Positions 4,867 to 5,009 of a stretch of 5,009 nt of DNA are shown piece after piece; within the stretch, counting starts at the first letter, position 1, and each line of letters opens with the position of its first letter. This DNA is from an uncultured Bacillaceae bacterium. Lineage in GTDB: Bacteria; Bacillota; Bacilli; Bacillales; Caldibacillaceae. The position numbers and the translations under genes were made by a program. The notes under the pieces are model-generated. The model had not been told where the DNA came from, searched no databases, and saw only the letters and a list, made by a program, of their open reading frames with translations. The stretch spans positions 1 to 5,009 of the forward strand of contig CALGYZ010000055.1 of assembly GCA_937934645.1 (NCBI GenBank), given 5' to 3'.

Positions 4867-5009
4867 ATGGAAATTACAGAAAAACCAAATTATGTTCTCA
4901 AAGCCAATGAAGGAATTTTATACCCAAAAAACCCAAAGCTTGTTCCCCTGAAAAAAGCGGTTTGGATCATCATCGCGCTAATTATCATAGGTTCTTTGAT
5001 CTTTCGGGA
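4867..5009 (+). CDS. Membrane protein, N-terminal fragment cut by window edge
   Basis: Forty-seven codons are visible. A hydrophilic N-terminal stretch of about 30 residues (MEITEKPNYVLKANEGILYP, then a lysine-rich PKNPKLVPLKK) is followed by a hydrophobic segment, AVWIIIALIIIGSLIF (31-46), and R47 at the window end. The basic residues before the segment suggest the N-terminus stays in the cytoplasm; the long n-region argues against a cleaved signal peptide. It could be a single-span protein or the first helix of a transporter, and too little is present to choose. The ATG is supported by AGGAGA 9 nt upstream. It is divergent from the oxidoreductase gene with about 820 bp between them. Confidence 0.8.
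   Translation, partial: MEITEKPNYVLKANEGILYPKNPKLVPLKKAVWIIIALIIIGSLIFR

Overview
The window looks like a moderately AT-rich chromosome segment from a Bacillota, most likely a member of the Bacillaceae. The basis is strong GGAGG/AGGAGG-type ribosome binding sites, GTG and TTG starts, U-tailed hairpin terminators and a DUF1540 gene of the type common in Bacillus relatives. The genus cannot be fixed from the sequence alone.

Layout, left to right. (1) Positions 1-897, minus strand: a fumarylacetoacetate hydrolase (FAH) family gene, cut at its C-terminus by the window edge. (2) 898-1306: no protein gene. It holds a possible -10 box for the FAH gene, two intrinsic terminators that work on the minus strand, and a weaker third hairpin. 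(3) 1307-1528, minus: a small acidic hypothetical protein with a GTG start and a good ribosome binding site. (4) 1591-1634: a REP-like repeat/hairpin of the GGGACAGG...CTGTCCC type, overlapped by a doubtful small minus-strand ORF (1551-1733). (5) 1852-2007, plus: a 51-residue DUF1540 cysteine protein with a TTG start. (6) 2016-2046: a perfect 13-bp hairpin between convergent genes, with the U-rich side serving the minus strand. (7) 2102-4045, minus: a 647-residue flavin/iron-sulfur NAD(P)H oxidoreductase (Old Yellow Enzyme barrel plus 4Fe-4S plus FAD/NAD(P) domains), related to 2,4-dienoyl-CoA and 2-enoate reductases. (8) 4046-4866: about 820 bp without a firm gene. It contains a possible promoter for the reductase, a degenerate two-unit repeat in a broken minus-strand frame (4211-4390) and an unrecognised plus-strand ORF (4512-4763). 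(9) 4867-5009, plus: the start of a membrane protein that runs off the window.

The two enzymes are on the same strand but about 1.2 kb apart, separated by terminators and other genes, so they are not one operon. A shared role in the breakdown of organic acids or unsaturated acids is possible but is inference only. I see no CRISPR array, tRNA, rRNA, intact insertion sequence or obvious defence system. The least explained parts are the REP-like element, the degenerate repeat near 4211-4390 and the stretch between the two terminators at 957-1121.
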